Source: Hirsutella rhossiliensis
Taxonomy: Eukaryota > Ascomycota > Sordariomycetes > Hypocreales > Ophiocordycipitaceae
DNA: 64,000 nt
Assembly: GCF_020360975.1 (NCBI RefSeq)
Contig: NW_025408670.1
Location: 6,324,001 to 6,388,000 of the forward strand
Direction: 5' to 3'
Positions 25,169 through 36,834 of this stretch are shown here, one piece after another. How positions within the stretch are numbered: position 1 is the first letter of the stretch; the number at the start of each line of letters is the position of its first letter. The notes beneath the pieces are model-generated. The model was not told the DNA's origin. It saw only the letters and a program-made list of their open reading frames with translations, and made no database searches. The translations under genes were made by a program, and so were the position numbers.

Positions 25169-26471
25169 ATGGGCATCAAGCAGCTGTTCCAGATCATCAA
25201 GGAGGAGGCGCCCGACTCGATCAAGGAGGGCGAGATCAAGAACCACTTTGGTCGCAAAGTTGCCATTGTGCGTTGAATCACCGGTAATGCCGATTTAGTC
25301 GAGGCGCTGACCAGGCTGGCGACCAGGACGCGTCCATGAGCATCTACAGTTTCCTGATTGCCGTGCGGTCCGACGGGCAGCAGCTCATGAACGAGAGCGG
25401 CGAGACGACGTCGCATCTCATGGGCATGTTCTACCGCACCCTGCGCATGGTGGACAACGGCATCAAACCCCTCTACGTGTTTGACGGCGCGCCGCCCAAG
25501 CTCAAGTCGGGCGAGCTGGCGAAGCGGTTCCAGCGCAAGCAAGAGGCGACCGAGGGCCTCGAGGAGGCCAAGGAGACGGGCACGGCCGAGGACGTGGAAA
25601 AGTTTTCGAGGCGGACGGTGCGCGTGACGCGAGAACACAACGAGGAGTGCCGGCGCCTGCTGAAGCTCATGGGCATCCCCTACATTGTGGCGCCGACAGA
25701 GGCCGAGGCGCAGTGCGCGGTGCTGGCGCAGGCCGGCAAGGTGTACGCGGCGGCGAGCGAGGACATGGACACGCTGTGCTTCAACACGCCCATTCTGCTA
25801 CGCCATCTCACCTTTAGTGAGCAGCGCAAGGAGCCGATCCAGGAGATCCGGCTCGACAAGGTCCTCGAGGGCCTCAACATGGAGCGGAAGCAGGTGGGTT
25901 GCCTTGGCGTGGCCGCCAATGATTCAAAACCAACTGACCGTTGCAGTTTGTCGATCTCTGCATCCTCCTCGGCTGCGACTACCTCGACCCGATTCCCAAG
26001 ATTGGGCCGACGACGGCGCTCAAGCTGATCCGCGAGCACGGGTCGCTGGAAAAGGTGGTCGAGGCCATCGAAAAGGACTCGAAGAAAAAGTACACGCTGC
26101 CCGAGGACTGGCCGTTCAAGGACGCGCGGGATCTCTTCTTTGAGCCCGACGTGCGCAAGGCCGACGACGCGCTGTGCGACTTCAAGTGGGAGAAGCCCGA
26201 CATTGAGGGGCTGGTGACGTTTCTGGTGACGGAAAAGGGCTTCTCGGAGGACCGGGTGCGCAGCGGCGGGGCGCGGCTGGAGAAGAACCTCAAGTCGTCG
26301 CAGCAGGCGCGGCTCGAGGGCTTCTTCAAGCCGGTGGCCAAGACGGAGGAGGAGAGGGCGGCGCACAAGCGCAAGCTGGAGGAGAAGAATGAGGAGAAGA
26401 AGAAGAAGCTGAGGCAGGACAAGAAGGAGAAGGCGGCTGCAAAGGCCAAGCCGCGCGCAGGAGGTGCTTAG
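25169..26471 (+). CDS. rad27: Flap endonuclease 1 (FEN1/Rad27)
   Basis: Structure-specific 5' flap nuclease for Okazaki fragment maturation and long-patch base excision repair, acting in the nucleus with PCNA. Exons are 25169-25267, 25327-25893 and 25947-26471, giving 396 aa, the usual family length. The XPG N domain starts [15 protein letters not shown]. Metal ligands include D34 (VAIDASM) and D86 ([15 protein letters not shown]). The XPG I domain has [18 protein letters not shown] and [10 protein letters not shown], followed by the helix-hairpin-helix [14 protein letters not shown]-binding box (QARLEGFF) precedes the Lys/Glu-rich tail. Intron positions were fixed by restoring these motifs. 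Confidence 0.96.
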
Positions 26472-27368
26472 CGCTTAGCCGTGGCACCTCGGCGTCTGAG
26501 GAGGGCTTTGGGATAGGGGTGAGGCTCTGGCGTTTGGAGAAAGGGGCTTGGACCAAGCATATCACGGGATGTGAAGACGACACTACTTTTCGTCTTTTTC
26601 TACAGGTGCATACATGATCGTGGGAGGGCGCAGTGACACGGACAGACCGTCTAGTCGTCTACCTACTTTTCCGTCTTTTCGTCGCGTCTCTTGTCTCAAT
26701 GGAAACCGGTAGTCCGGAGAGTGGGTTCAAGCCTGGGGCCGGCCGGATATTGGCAACGCTGACGCTCTGACTGGTGGCCGTCCCGGTACGGATCTAGTTA
26801 CCTCGGCTGTCCTCTGGCGCCCCCCCACATGGGCTCGCCCCCACCAGCGAGGCTCCGGGGCTCGACGAGGGCGGTGACATCAGCACCAGCGCATTCACAT
26901 GCTTGACAGGTACCGAGAGGCAAGCGTCGCGTGACGGATCAAACGGTGGACATGCGTGTGTATGCCTAGGCAAGGCACCAAGGAGGAGGGTAGAAGGCTG
27001 AGGCAGGTCATGTGCTGCATGATAATAAGGTGCATTTGCAGGGCCGGTGCCGCATCTTGTGGGGGAGAAAGAATCTGGGGACACTTTGGGGCTGCACCGG
27101 GTCTATATTCGCTTAATGGCAACAAGGTAATCAAGCATGTATCCGTAGGTAATTAAGTAGGCATGTGATAGTCTCCATTGCCGATTGGCTTCAAGCTAAG
27201 CTTTCCATCGAGCAACGGCCCAAGCCCATCTCTTCCCTCCGTCCCCCCCTTCTCCTCCCTTCTTCTCTTCCCTTGCCCAAAACCCCCAACCCTCTCTCTC
27301 TCTCCGTTCGCTTCCACACCCACCACCCATCTGACCTCTTCACAACCTACCCAACCCACCCAGCCACC
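26472..27368. other. Spacer before the b5-ACAD gene
   Basis: No gene supported. The last 130 bp before the start codon are strongly C/T rich with a CTCTCTCTCT run at about 27293-27303, typical of a fungal core promoter or 5' UTR. Confidence 0.5.
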
Positions 27369-29160
27369 ATGTCCAAGGTCTTTGCGACCAGCGACGTTGC
27401 GTCGCACAACAAGCCCGACGACCTGTACATTATTGTCGATGGCGACGTCTACGACCTGACCAAGTTCCAGGACGACCATCCCGGTACCAACCTTCCCCTG
27501 GAGTCTCCCGGCCTTGACGCAAGTGACTGACGGCGCAACCATGCAGGCGGCAAAAAGATCCTCCAGCGCGTGGCCGGCAAGGACGCGTCCAAGCAGTTTT
27601 GGAAATACCACAACGAGGGCATCCTCAAAAAGTACCAGGCCAAGCTCCAGGTCGGCTCGCTCGACTCCAAGCCCAAGCCCAAGCCCAAGGCCGAGCACAG
27701 CCCCGCGCCCGCCAAGGCTCCCGCCGCCCCCAAGAAGCAGGCGACGTCGAGCCACGACGACGACTCGGAGCCCCTCGAGCCCTTTGGCCACCAGATTCCC
27801 TTTGCCGACCCTGCCTGGTACCAGAGCGTAAGTGGCCTCTCTTCTCTCGTTGCGCCGTGGCTGAACCCCCGACCAGTACCACTCTCCCTACTTTGATGAG
27901 ACGCACGCTGCCCTGCGCGCCGAGGTGCGCGAGTGGGTGGAAACCGAAATCGAGCCCAATGTGACCGAGTGGGACGAGGCCAAGCGCGTGCCCGAGGAAA
28001 TCTACAAGGAAATGGGCCGCCGCGGATACCTGGCCGGCCTGCTGGGCATCAAGTTCCCGACCCAGTACGCGGCCGCCGTCAAGTCGGTGCCGCCCGAGAA
28101 GTGGGATCTGTTCCACGAGATGCTGCTGACGGACGAGCTGTCGCGCACCGGCTCGGGCGGCTTCGTCTGGAACATCATTGGCGGCTTCGGCATCGGCTGC
28201 CCGCCCGTCATGAAGTTTGGCAGCCAGGCCCTCAAGGACCGCATCATGCCGGGCATCCTCAGCGGCGACAAGCGCATCTGCCTGGCCATTACCGAGCCCG
28301 ACGCCGGCAGCGACGTGGCCAACCTGACGTGCGAGGCGCGCCTGAGCGACGACGGCAAGCACTTCATCGTCAACGGCGAGAAGAAGTGGATCACAAACGG
28401 CATCTGGTGCGACTACTTCACCACGGCCGTGCGCACCGGCGGGCCCGGCATGAACGGCGTCAGCCTGCTCCTCATTGAGCGCGGCGAGGGCGTCAGCACC
28501 CGTCGCATGGACTGCCAGGGCGTGTGGTCGTCGGGCACCACGTACATTACCTTTGAGGATGTCAAGGTGCCCGTGGATAATCTGCTGGGCAAGAAGAACC
28601 AGGGCTTCCGAGGTACGGCTCTCCCGGGGACGTGGGGCATATCGTGGGCTGACATTCTTTTCCCAGTCATCATGACAAACTTCAACCACGAGCGCATGGG
28701 CATCATCATCCAGTCGCTCCGCTTCTCGCGCGTCTGCTACGAAGAGTCGGTCAAGTACGCCAACAAGCGGCGCACCTTTGACAAGAAGCTCATCGAGCAC
28801 CCCGTTATCCGCATGAAGCTGGCGCACATGGCGCGGCAGATTGAGGCGTCGTACAACTGGCTCGAGAACCTGGTGTACCAGTGCAAGAAGATGGGCGAGA
28901 CCGAGGCCATGCTGCGACTGGGCGGACCCATTGCCAGCCTCAAGGCGCAGTCGACGTTGACGTTTGAGTTCTGCGCGCGCGAGGCCAGCCAGATCTTTGG
29001 CGGGCTGAGCTACTCGCGCGGCGGCCAGGGCGGCAAGGTGGAGAGGCTGTACCGCGACGTCAGGGCGTACGCCATCCCCGGCGGCAGCGAGGAGATTATG
29101 CTGGACCTGAGCATGAGGCAGAGCCTGAGGGTGGCCAAGGCCATGGGCATGAAGCTATAG
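27369..29160 (+). CDS. Cytochrome b5-acyl-CoA dehydrogenase fusion protein
   Basis: Exons are 27369-27483, 27547-27827, 27877-28612 and 28667-29160, giving 541 aa. Residues 1-75 form a cytochrome b5 domain; its heme ligands are H37 in DDHPGGKK and H60 in FWKYHNEG. A Lys/Ala/Pro linker follows (PKPKPKPKAEHS, APAKAPAAPKK; residues about 78-110). The rest is an acyl-CoA dehydrogenase: N-terminal helices, FAD/substrate motif ITEPDAGSDVANL, KKWITNG, and a C-terminal helical domain with RRTFDKKL and QIFGGLSYSRGGQGGKVERLYRD. The MCAD-type YEGT catalytic loop is replaced by IPGGSEEIM, so the base is probably elsewhere, perhaps in helix G as in LCAD/IVD. No mitochondrial presequence or SKL-type end is visible. 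The fusion is continuous across all exons. Confidence 0.92.
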
Positions 29161-29852
29161 GCCGCAAGTTGGAGTGGCGTGTGCCGTCTTTGGATAAACA
29201 TGAAGATGGGTCTTGTATTTTGTCTTGTTTTCCTTTTGGGAGACTCTCTGGTAGACGGTTCCGCGGCAATAGAGGCCGAGGCAGACTCTCGACTCTCGAG
29301 GAGAGATGTAAGAATGGGACTCGATCGTTGGCTTTGGCACCCGGTTGAAGCATGTTGATTATGGCCTGCACACTGCTTGGGCTCCAAAGTCGACAATGGT
29401 GAGAAGAGGCAAGCAGCCATGGCAGCCATGATGCTGCAATGCAACGCAGTGGACGGTACCTGAACAGCGGCAGGAGGAGGAGGAGCCCCCTTGGGTCACG
29501 TGCCCTGGCCAAGAGCAAGCACACATCGCGTTGCTCGGCCCGCCTTGAACTGGAACTTCGCCCAATTCATCCATCAAATCCCTTCCCCTCCGGCGCAGAA
29601 AAACCACCACGATCCAAACAAACCTCCTCTCCCGCGAACCCTCGAGGCCTTTTGTGCCACGCCCAGCAGTTACGTCCCCTCGAAGCTCCCCAACGGCGGG
29701 CCACTACCTCGCCGATTAGCTCCGCCGCCTCCGCCCAGTAAAAAACCAAAAGCAGCGGCTCCTTGGACCCGTCGTTTGACCGGTCGAGGACAGGCAAAGC
29801 GAATAGCCTCGTGGCTCTCACTGTCTGCGCACGGGCAGACGAGGCACAAACA
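29161..29852. other. Spacer, dhh1 promoter
   Basis: No gene supported. TCACGTG at 29496-29502 is an E-box-like sequence. Short overlapping frames have no motifs. Confidence 0.45.
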
Positions 29853-31494
29853 ATGTCGGAACAGCTGGCAGATCAGCTGAGAAGCACGCAGCTCAGGTCC
29901 GTGGCAGCCGTGTCGGCTCCCCGTAGCTCTCTGCTTGCTGACGCACGTCGTAGCGAAGGAGCTCAGAACGACGACTGGAAGCGGAGCCTCAAACTTCCCG
30001 CAAAGGACAACCGGCATCAAACAGAAGTACGTGCTCTCCGGTTGTTCCTTTCGCTGCTTCATCCCCACTATCTGATCTGCACCAGCGACTGACGCAAACC
30101 ACCTGCAGGATGTTACCAAAACAAAAGGCCTCGAGTTCGAAAACTTTGCGCTCAAGCGAGACTTGCTCATGGGCATCTTCGAAGCCGGTTTCGAGAAGCC
30201 ATCGCCCATCCAAGAAGAGGCCATCCCCGTCGCCTTGACTGGCCGCGACATCCTGGCAAGAGCAAAGAACGGCACCGGCAAGACTGCCGCCTTCGTCATC
30301 CCCATCCTCGAGCGCATTAACCCCAAGGTTTCCAAGATTCAATGCCTCATCCTCGTCCCCACGCGCGAGCTCGCCATGCAGACGTCACAAGTCTGCAAGA
30401 CTCTGGGCAAGCACCTCGGCGTCAACATCATGGTCACCACAGGCGGCACTGGCCTGCGCGACGACATCATGCGGCTCCAGGAGCCCGTCCACATTGTCGT
30501 CGGAACCCCCGGCAGAATCCTCGACCTGGCAGGCAAGAACGTCGCCGACCTGAGCGAGTGCCCCATGTTTATCATGGACGAAGCTGACAAGCTTCTGTCC
30601 GTCGAATTCACCCCCGTCATCGAGCAGCTGCTGCAGTTCCATCCCAAGGACCGCCAGGTGATGCTCTTCTCCGCCACCTTCCCCGTCTCCGTAAAAGACT
30701 TCTCCGACCGCAACATGACAAGCCCCTACGAAATCAACCTCATGGATGAGCTCACCCTGCGGGGCATCACGCAATACTACGCCTTTGTCGAGGAAAAGCA
30801 AAAGGTCCACTGCCTCAACACCCTCTTCTCCAAGCTCCAGATCAACCAATCCATCATCTTCTGCAACTCGACCAACCGCGTCGAGCTGCTCGCCAAGAAA
30901 ATCACCGAGCTGGGCTACTCGTGCTTCTACAGCCACGCCCGCATGGCCCAGCAGGCCCGCAACCGCGTCTTCCACGACTTCCGCAACGGTGTGTGCCGAA
31001 ACCTCGTCTGCTCTGATCTCCTTACCCGCGGCATTGACATCCAGGCCGTCAATGTCGTCATCAACTTTGACTTTCCCAAGAACGCCGAAACCTACCTCCA
31101 CCGAATTGGCCGGTCCGGACGCTACGGCCACCTTGGTCTCGCCATCAACCTCATCAACTGGGACGACCGCTTCAATCTCTACAACATTGAGCGGGATCTC
31201 GGAACCGAAATCCAGCCCATCCCCCCAAGCATCGACAAGAGCCTCTATGTCTATGAAAATCCCGACTCCATCCCCCGCCCCATCTCCAGTCTCCCCAAGA
31301 ATGCGCAGCCGGGCACCCAAGCCATGCCTCAACAGGCCCTCCACCAAGGCCAGCCTCAGAGCAACTGGCAAAGCCAGAACGGCCAGCATAACGGCTACCC
31401 CAGCGGACGTGGACGGGGCCGAGGCCGCGGCGGCTTCCGCGGTCGTGGCGGCGGCGGTCGTGGCCGAGGCCCGCCCCGCGATCCGCAGTCCTAA
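29853..31494 (+). CDS. dhh1: DEAD-box RNA helicase Dhh1/DDX6
   Basis: Cytoplasmic helicase of P-bodies that activates decapping and represses translation. Proposed exons are 29853-29896, 29954-30026 and 30109-31494, giving 500 aa. The first intron (29897-29953, 57 nt) is in frame and stop-free, but its GCTGAC branch site 12 nt before CGTAG, and the fit of [12 protein letters not shown] to the family, favour splicing; its donor GTCCGT is weak. Motifs: Q motif [40 protein letters not shown] and HRIGRSGR. The tail is Gln-rich then [15 protein letters not shown], an RGG box absent from minimal Dhh1 forms. The highly conserved [28 protein letters not shown] segment identifies the subfamily. Confidence 0.95.
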
Positions 31495-33264
31495 CCTTGT
31501 CGTCTCGCTCGAGACCTCGGGTAAGCGGCGGTGCAGGTGAGGACGGACGGCGTTTTGGAGCTCAACATGGATTATTTTTATCGCCAGCACAGGGACTGAT
31601 GTTGATTTTAATGTTGGATGTACATTATTCGCCCATTTTGGCGAATCGGCGGGGCGGCGAATCGGACTCGAATACTCACGGACGATGACCACACGCCGCC
31701 CCTCGCTCCCTCCTGGTCCCGGAAGCGGACCATTTCCCTCGGGTCCCAGGATGGGATCATTCACTCATCGACAGGCGAGAGGACACGACAGGACTCTGTC
31801 TTGGAGGACAGTCTCGCCTACCTTTTTTCTTCCTACTTCTATCTTACCCCGAGTTGCATTGGCGCAGAAGGCTGTCACTTGTAACATACCCTCGTTGGCG
31901 CTGGATCGGCGTCCGAGCCCGCTCTAAGCAAAATCCTAATGCGATGAAAGGATAGAGAGGGAGTCGAGAGGATGCGCAGACTCCGAGCGGGAGGAAGCGG
32001 ATGGGGAACGGCTACTCGTTATGACAGCGGCGGTTGCACTACAAGGAGGGGCGTTGGCGTGGCTTTTGCATGGAGTGATCTACGGGACGAGGTGCGGCGC
32101 AAAAGGCTCGACCAGGCTCGTTTTTCTGCATGCTCCTCGCCCGCAAGGGGGGCCTTGGCAAAGGGTGTTGGGAACAGACCAGACGATTGCCTTGCAATGG
32201 GCGGGTTCGACGATACCACTCACGATACGACTACGTTGGACGAATGGGCCAGTGGGGCCGAAGTGTTGCGGAGGATGCCTCTTGCACCCATCGAAGATGC
32301 TTGGGAGTCGACTTTTGCTCCCTAGCCGCGGCTGGCCGGACTCGCCAGGGCCCTGCCAAGAAGCGTCGACGTTTGGGCACCTCGCGTGCTTTCCTATGAA
32401 ACATTACCCATTTCTTGGGCGAGTAACACGTCGACGTCAAACTTTTGGTGTTTGCGGCTGGCAGGTTTGAAAGGGCAGAGAGGCATCGCTATGAAGAAGA
32501 AAAAACCGAAAAAAAACTTTTGAGACGGACGCTGGACGGGGTCGGATAACTTTCGGACTGGCTGGGGACTCTGGCTCTGGGCTGGGGCATGGGGGCATAT
32601 CTCCCGTGTTTTTGTCGGGCTTTGAGCATCTAGAGCTAGTGAGGTAGACGGCCTTGTCTGAGCAATCAATTCTGTCTCATCTTGATGTGTCCACTTGCGT
32701 GCTTGATGCTGTGGGTTGCGGAGCGCTGGAAACACGTCGAGTAATATCCAGAGAGAAGCTGACGAGCGAAGCCGAGATGGTCAGCAAGGAGAAGTAGAAG
32801 AGCTATCACCGATGTCGGTACGAGAATGCAGGCCATGCTACTGTATCCGTGGCATCAAGAGCGGGGGCTCCCGACTGGTCAGGGTGGGAAGAGTCGGCGA
32901 CGTGAGAAGGGCGAGGTTGGATACAAACCAGGTACCAAGCCCAGAAAGATTCTTTCGGGCGGTGCGTGGTTGGGAGACTGGCGCGGCCGCCGTCGACTCG
33001 AGGACCAGGGCTTCTACGACCAGACACAGTTTACGGGATGATTTTATCGGGATCTGGCACAAAGAGCGGTGGAGGGGTTGAAGAGATGGGTATCCTTTGT
33101 TTCGAGAAATCTAGAATGCTATGCAACGGCAATGGCGAAAAGGTGGGCGCTGTGGCCAGAAGCGGCGCCAACCAGCCAAACGTATAATACAATGCCACGA
33201 AGCAAGACAGACCTCCCATGGCAGAGCGCAAAAGGGGCGTGCGAGAAATGGGCCGCCGAGGCAC
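31495..33264. other. Spacer between convergent genes
   Basis: The 3' ends of dhh1 (+) and the Rmd1-family gene (-) face each other across 1.8 kb. No coding frame with motifs, tRNA or tandem repeat was seen. Confidence 0.5.
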
Positions 33265-34572
33265 TCACTGCGGCGGGCGGAGCTGCTCGACTACTACAGC
33301 CTTTGCAGTGGTCTTTTCCTGGCCCCACTCGAGGACGATGCGGCGCAGCTCAAAGACGACCTCGACGGCGATGAGGAGGATGATGATGAGCTCGAGGCGG
33401 GTGCCGTGCTGCTCGCTCGACATTTCGCGCAGGACCGTGGCAATCTCCTGGGCGTAGTCCATCTTCTGGTTGAGGGTGCGGATGCGGACGTTGACGTCGA
33501 GGGCGCGGCCGACCTGGTCGTAGTAGCCCTCGAGGCCGAGCTCGGCGCGGCTGTCCCAGAAGATGTCGGGCAGGGAGTCGGTGAGCTCCGAGTAGTGGTT
33601 GAGGCGGGCGCGGAGGCTGAGCAGCTCGCCCGTCTTCTGCAGGATGAAGCGGCGGCCGAGGGGCACGCCGGCGCCGCGGGAGAGGAGGTCGGGGATGTTC
33701 CTGGTGCTTTCAAAGTACGACGTCAGCGCACTCTCGAGCACGGCCAGCTTTGTGCTGCGCGCCAGGCCCGAGGAAAAGGCAATCTTTGCGAGCGTCGTGT
33801 CGAGCGTGTCGCCCTCCTTGTGCTCCCTGCGCGTGCCGAGTACGACGAGGTCGCCCTTCATGGTGCTCTCAGCCTTGTTGGTATCGACGACGAAGTCGAG
33901 GTCCTCGACCTCTCGCAGCTGCGGCGGGTGGGCGTCCTCGGCGGCGCGCAGCAGCTGCTTGGTGACCACGTCCGGCGGCAGCGACCAGGTGACGATGGTG
34001 CCCGAGGGGAAGACGAAGATGTCGCCGCCGTTGACACCCTTTGCGTGCACCACCTCGCCGGCGTCGAAGCCGGTACGGTCGGGGTCGATGGCGAAGCCGT
34101 GCGACGCCAGGATCTCGAGCACCATGGGCATGTTGAACGACTCGGCCACGCAGGCGGCGCTCATGGTGGTCGAGGGGTCCAGCTCCGAGCCCTCGGGCGA
34201 CGGGGGCTGGGGCTTGTGGGCAGCGGCGGCGGCGGCGTCGCGCTTGGGCTGCTGGGCGATGATGGCGACGCGGCGCAACGAGTTCTTGGCCGTCGTGGCG
34301 CGCGGGGGCTTCCTCTTTGCGGGGGCGGGGGCGGCGGCCGTTGACGTGGACGCATGCTCGGCGGCGAGGGCGGATTCAGACGGGGGCGGCGAGAGCGGCG
34401 GTTTGGACTCGTCAGCCGGGTTTCTGGAGAGAAAGGGGTTCGAGGTGAAGAAGTAGCGCTTCCGCGGCAGGCCGGCGGGCGCGGTGAGGTGGAGGCATCG
34501 CCGCGGCCGGGGGCTGGTGACGACTTGTCGCGAGACGTTGACGAGGCCGATCCTCTGCGGGACAGCCCTCAT
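33265..34572 (-). CDS. DUF155/Rmd1-family mitochondrial protein (RMND1/Mrx10-like)
   Basis: Single exon. I prefer the ATG at 34572 (435 aa), because it opens an Arg-rich amphipathic presequence (MRAVPQRIGLVNVSRQ, RPRRCLHLTAP); an in-frame ATG at 34659 would add 29 aa. The DUF155 core starts at STMSAACVAESFNMPM, then GDIFVFPSGTIVTW, and ends with a conserved helical part: LVVLGTRREHKEGD, KIAFSSGLARSTKL, GELLSLRARLNHYSELTDSLPDIFWD, YDQVGRALDVNVRI. A C-terminal hydrophobic helix (LELIIILLIAVEVVF) fits an inner-membrane anchor. Yeast relatives are Rmd1, Rmd8 and Mrx10; the presequence points to the mitochondrial branch, whose human member RMND1 supports mitochondrial translation. Confidence 0.88.
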   Translation of the reverse strand: MRAVPQRIGLVNVSRQVVTSPRPRRCLHLTAPAGLPRKRYFFTSNPFLSRNPADESKPPLSPPPSESALAAEHASTSTAAAPAPAKRKPPRATTAKNSLRRVAIIAQQPKRDAAAAAAHKPQPPSPEGSELDPSTTMSAACVAESFNMPMVLEILASHGFAIDPDRTGFDAGEVVHAKGVNGGDIFVFPSGTIVTWSLPPDVVTKQLLRAAEDAHPPQLREVEDLDFVVDTNKAESTMKGDLVVLGTRREHKEGDTLDTTLAKIAFSSGLARSTKLAVLESALTSYFESTRNIPDLLSRGAGVPLGRRFILQKTGELLSLRARLNHYSELTDSLPDIFWDSRAELGLEGYYDQVGRALDVNVRIRTLNQKMDYAQEIATVLREMSSEQHGTRLELIIILLIAVEVVFELRRIVLEWGQEKTTAKAVVVEQLRPPQ

Positions 34573-35128
34573 GACGAGCCGTCGGTCTCGGCCACCATGT
34601 GCATGTGTCGGAAGCTGTGGATTCGTCGTCTGTCGATTGGAGGTCGGTCGACATTGCACTTGAAATCCGGTGCAGAAAAAAAGGTGTGGCGCACGTTGAG
34701 CAACGCAAGGGCCTCTTACCCGTTATCTAATCGGCATGTGATGCTGCACGTGAGTGCCCCGCAGCGGGATGCCCCGGCCGAATGGAGAACGGCAGGCGGT
34801 ACGGAGGAGGCGTGAAAATTACATGCACGTTTTCCGTATATAATACTTGCCTTGCGCAGCTTCAAGGCACTGGACAGGGAGTACCAGTACTTCGATCCCC
34901 ACTGAAAGCGCCCAGAAAGAAAGACCACCGTTGATACCGTCACTGGCTCCGCCTCGATCTGGTTTGCCCACCATCCAGGCTCTATCGTCTGCCACCTCCT
35001 ATTTATATAGCGGGGACTCTTGCCTCTGCCGATCTCGCTTCTTCATCTCTTGCTCTCTCTCCTCCTGACCCCCCCCCACCCCTTCTGACTTCGGCTTCCC
35101 TCCTCACCAGCCCAGCTACTCGCTCACC
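34573..35128. promoter_or_regulatory. Divergent promoter region, Rmd1-like gene / sec14
   Basis: Two TATA-like strings occur: TATATAATA at 34837-34845 and TTTATATAG at 35002-35010. The latter is about 125 bp before the sec14 ATG and is followed by a C/T-rich stretch with a C9 run, the likely sec14 transcription start area. No coding frame is supported. Confidence 0.45.
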
Positions 35129-36335
35129 ATGGATCTCAACTCCAAGTACGACGACTACGACTTCCCGCACACGGCGGCCGAGGCCCAGGATGGCCACGCC
35201 GGCCACCTCAAGGAGCAGCAGATTGCTCAGGTCCACCAGCTCAGGATGATGCTCGAGGCCGAGGGGTACACGGATCGCCTGGACACGCTGACCATGGTAC
35301 CTCCGCCCCTCCAACTCAATGGAGAGGATTCTCCGGAGGACCGACTAACTCTGCATCTCACAGCTGCGGTTCCTGCGAGCGCGCAAGTTTGACGTTTCCC
35401 TGGCCAAGCAAATGTGAGCAGACAGACGTGGAATCCCCCGGCGCGAGGTTCCGGACGTTGACAGGCCCGCCTCCCAGGTTCGTCGACTGCGAGAAGTGGC
35501 GAAAGGACACCAAGCTTGACGAGACGGTGCCCATCTGGGACTACCCCGAGAAGACCGAGGTGGCCAAGTACTACAAGCAGTTCTACCACAAGACGGACAA
35601 GGTGAGAAATGGTTGTGGCCCCAGAGACAGCCATGCTCTCTGCTGACACTTGTCCTTTCCGCTCAGGATGGACGCCCCATCTACATCGAGACGCTCGGCG
35701 GTATCGACCTGAACGCCATGTACAAGATCACTACGGCCGAGCGCATGCTCACCAACCTCGCCGTCGAGTATGAGCGCCTCGCTGACCCGCGTCTCCCCGC
35801 CTGCTCGCGCAAGGCCGGCAAGCTCCTCGAGACGTGCTGCACCGTCATGGACCTCAAGGGCGTGACCCTTACCAAGGTGCCCCAGGTCTACTCATATGTC
35901 CGCCAGGCATCGGTCATCTCCCAGAACTACTACCCCGAGCGCCTGGGCAAGCTGTACATGATCAACGCCCCGTGGGGCTTCTCCACCGTCTGGAGCGTCG
36001 TCAAGGGCTGGCTCGACCCCGTCACCGTCGCCAAGATCAACATCCTCGGCTCCGGCTACCAGAGCGAGCTCCTGAAACAGGTCCCCGCCGAGAGCCTGCC
36101 CAAGGCGTTTGGCGGTACCTGCGAGTGCCCCGGGGGCTGCGAGAACAGCGACGCCGGCCCGTGGCACGAGGCCGAGTGGGCCAAGCCCGCCAAGTGGGAG
36201 AAGAAGAAGGGAGAGGCGGACGGCAGGACCATTGAGAACAAGGGCTCTGAGATTGAGACCCCTGTGGTGACCACTGGTGTTGCATCGGCCCCTGTGCCGG
36301 AGAAGGACGTCGCCAAGGAGACTGCCGCGGCATAG
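35129..36335 (+). CDS. sec14: Sec14-type phosphatidylinositol/phosphatidylcholine transfer protein
   Basis: CRAL-TRIO lipid-exchange protein that coordinates PI4P and lipid metabolism at the Golgi. Exons are 35129-35296, 35364-35413, 35478-35601 and 35667-36335, giving 336 aa; one intron splits the Met codon before FVDCEKW. The CRAL-TRIO N part has YTDRLDTLTMLRFLRARKFDV. The lipid-binding domain has GRPIYIETLGGIDLNAMYKIT, TVMDLKGVTL, QASVISQNYYPERLGKLYMINAPWGFSTVW and LPKAFGGTCECPGGC. The last 60 residues are a charged, variable tail. Motif spacing matches Sec14 itself rather than the Sfh homologues. Confidence 0.95.
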
Positions 36336-36834
36336 AAGCTGGTATTACAGCCACAACAAGACGTCGGGCGTGAATGGCTTTCACGCGGAGTTGGGAGAGA
36401 GAAGCAAAGGGTTTGAGACAATTGGGACAAAAAATAAAAAGCCGACGTGAAAAGAAGGGGAAAGCTCGGCAACAATGGCATTAGAGGGTGGCGCGTACGA
36501 AGTAGAGTAGTATGGGAGATTGTATCGAGAGTGAGCGGTATTTCCCCGCCGGCAGACGTACGAAGGTTCCCATGGATGGTTCTCGCCGGCCGTGTTATCA
36601 AGACGTGTGCATTCGAGAGTGACGAAGAACATGGTCGCCTAGGCCAACAAAGTATGATGAATCAAGTGCCACGCCCGCCGTGATGGAGCAGCTTGGGCGT
36701 GGCTTCAACCAAGCGGATATCATGGAGTTATTTAACCCTGCCTCCCCATTTCCAGACGCCTCAACTCCTTCCTTTGTCCTTACGGGCATCGGAGCGCTTC
36801 CCCCGTGAATGTTCCTACAAACGGCGCCTGTCAC
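36336..36834. other. Spacer between convergent sec14 and mis14/nsl1
   Basis: Only 3' flanking sequence of both genes; no feature recognised. Confidence 0.5.

Noticed and set aside
26724..26733. GGTTCAAGCC, a second B-box match
   Set aside because: The T stem breaks at the third pair and no cloverleaf can be drawn.
27625..28827. 400-aa minus-strand frame
   Set aside because: Antisense shadow across the b5-ACAD gene and its introns.
30385..31764. 459-aa minus-strand frame
   Set aside because: Antisense shadow of dhh1, whose helicase motifs are unambiguous.
33121..34344. 407-aa plus-strand frame
   Set aside because: Antisense to the Rmd1-family gene; composed of Ala/Gly/Glu/Asp repeats typical of shadow frames.
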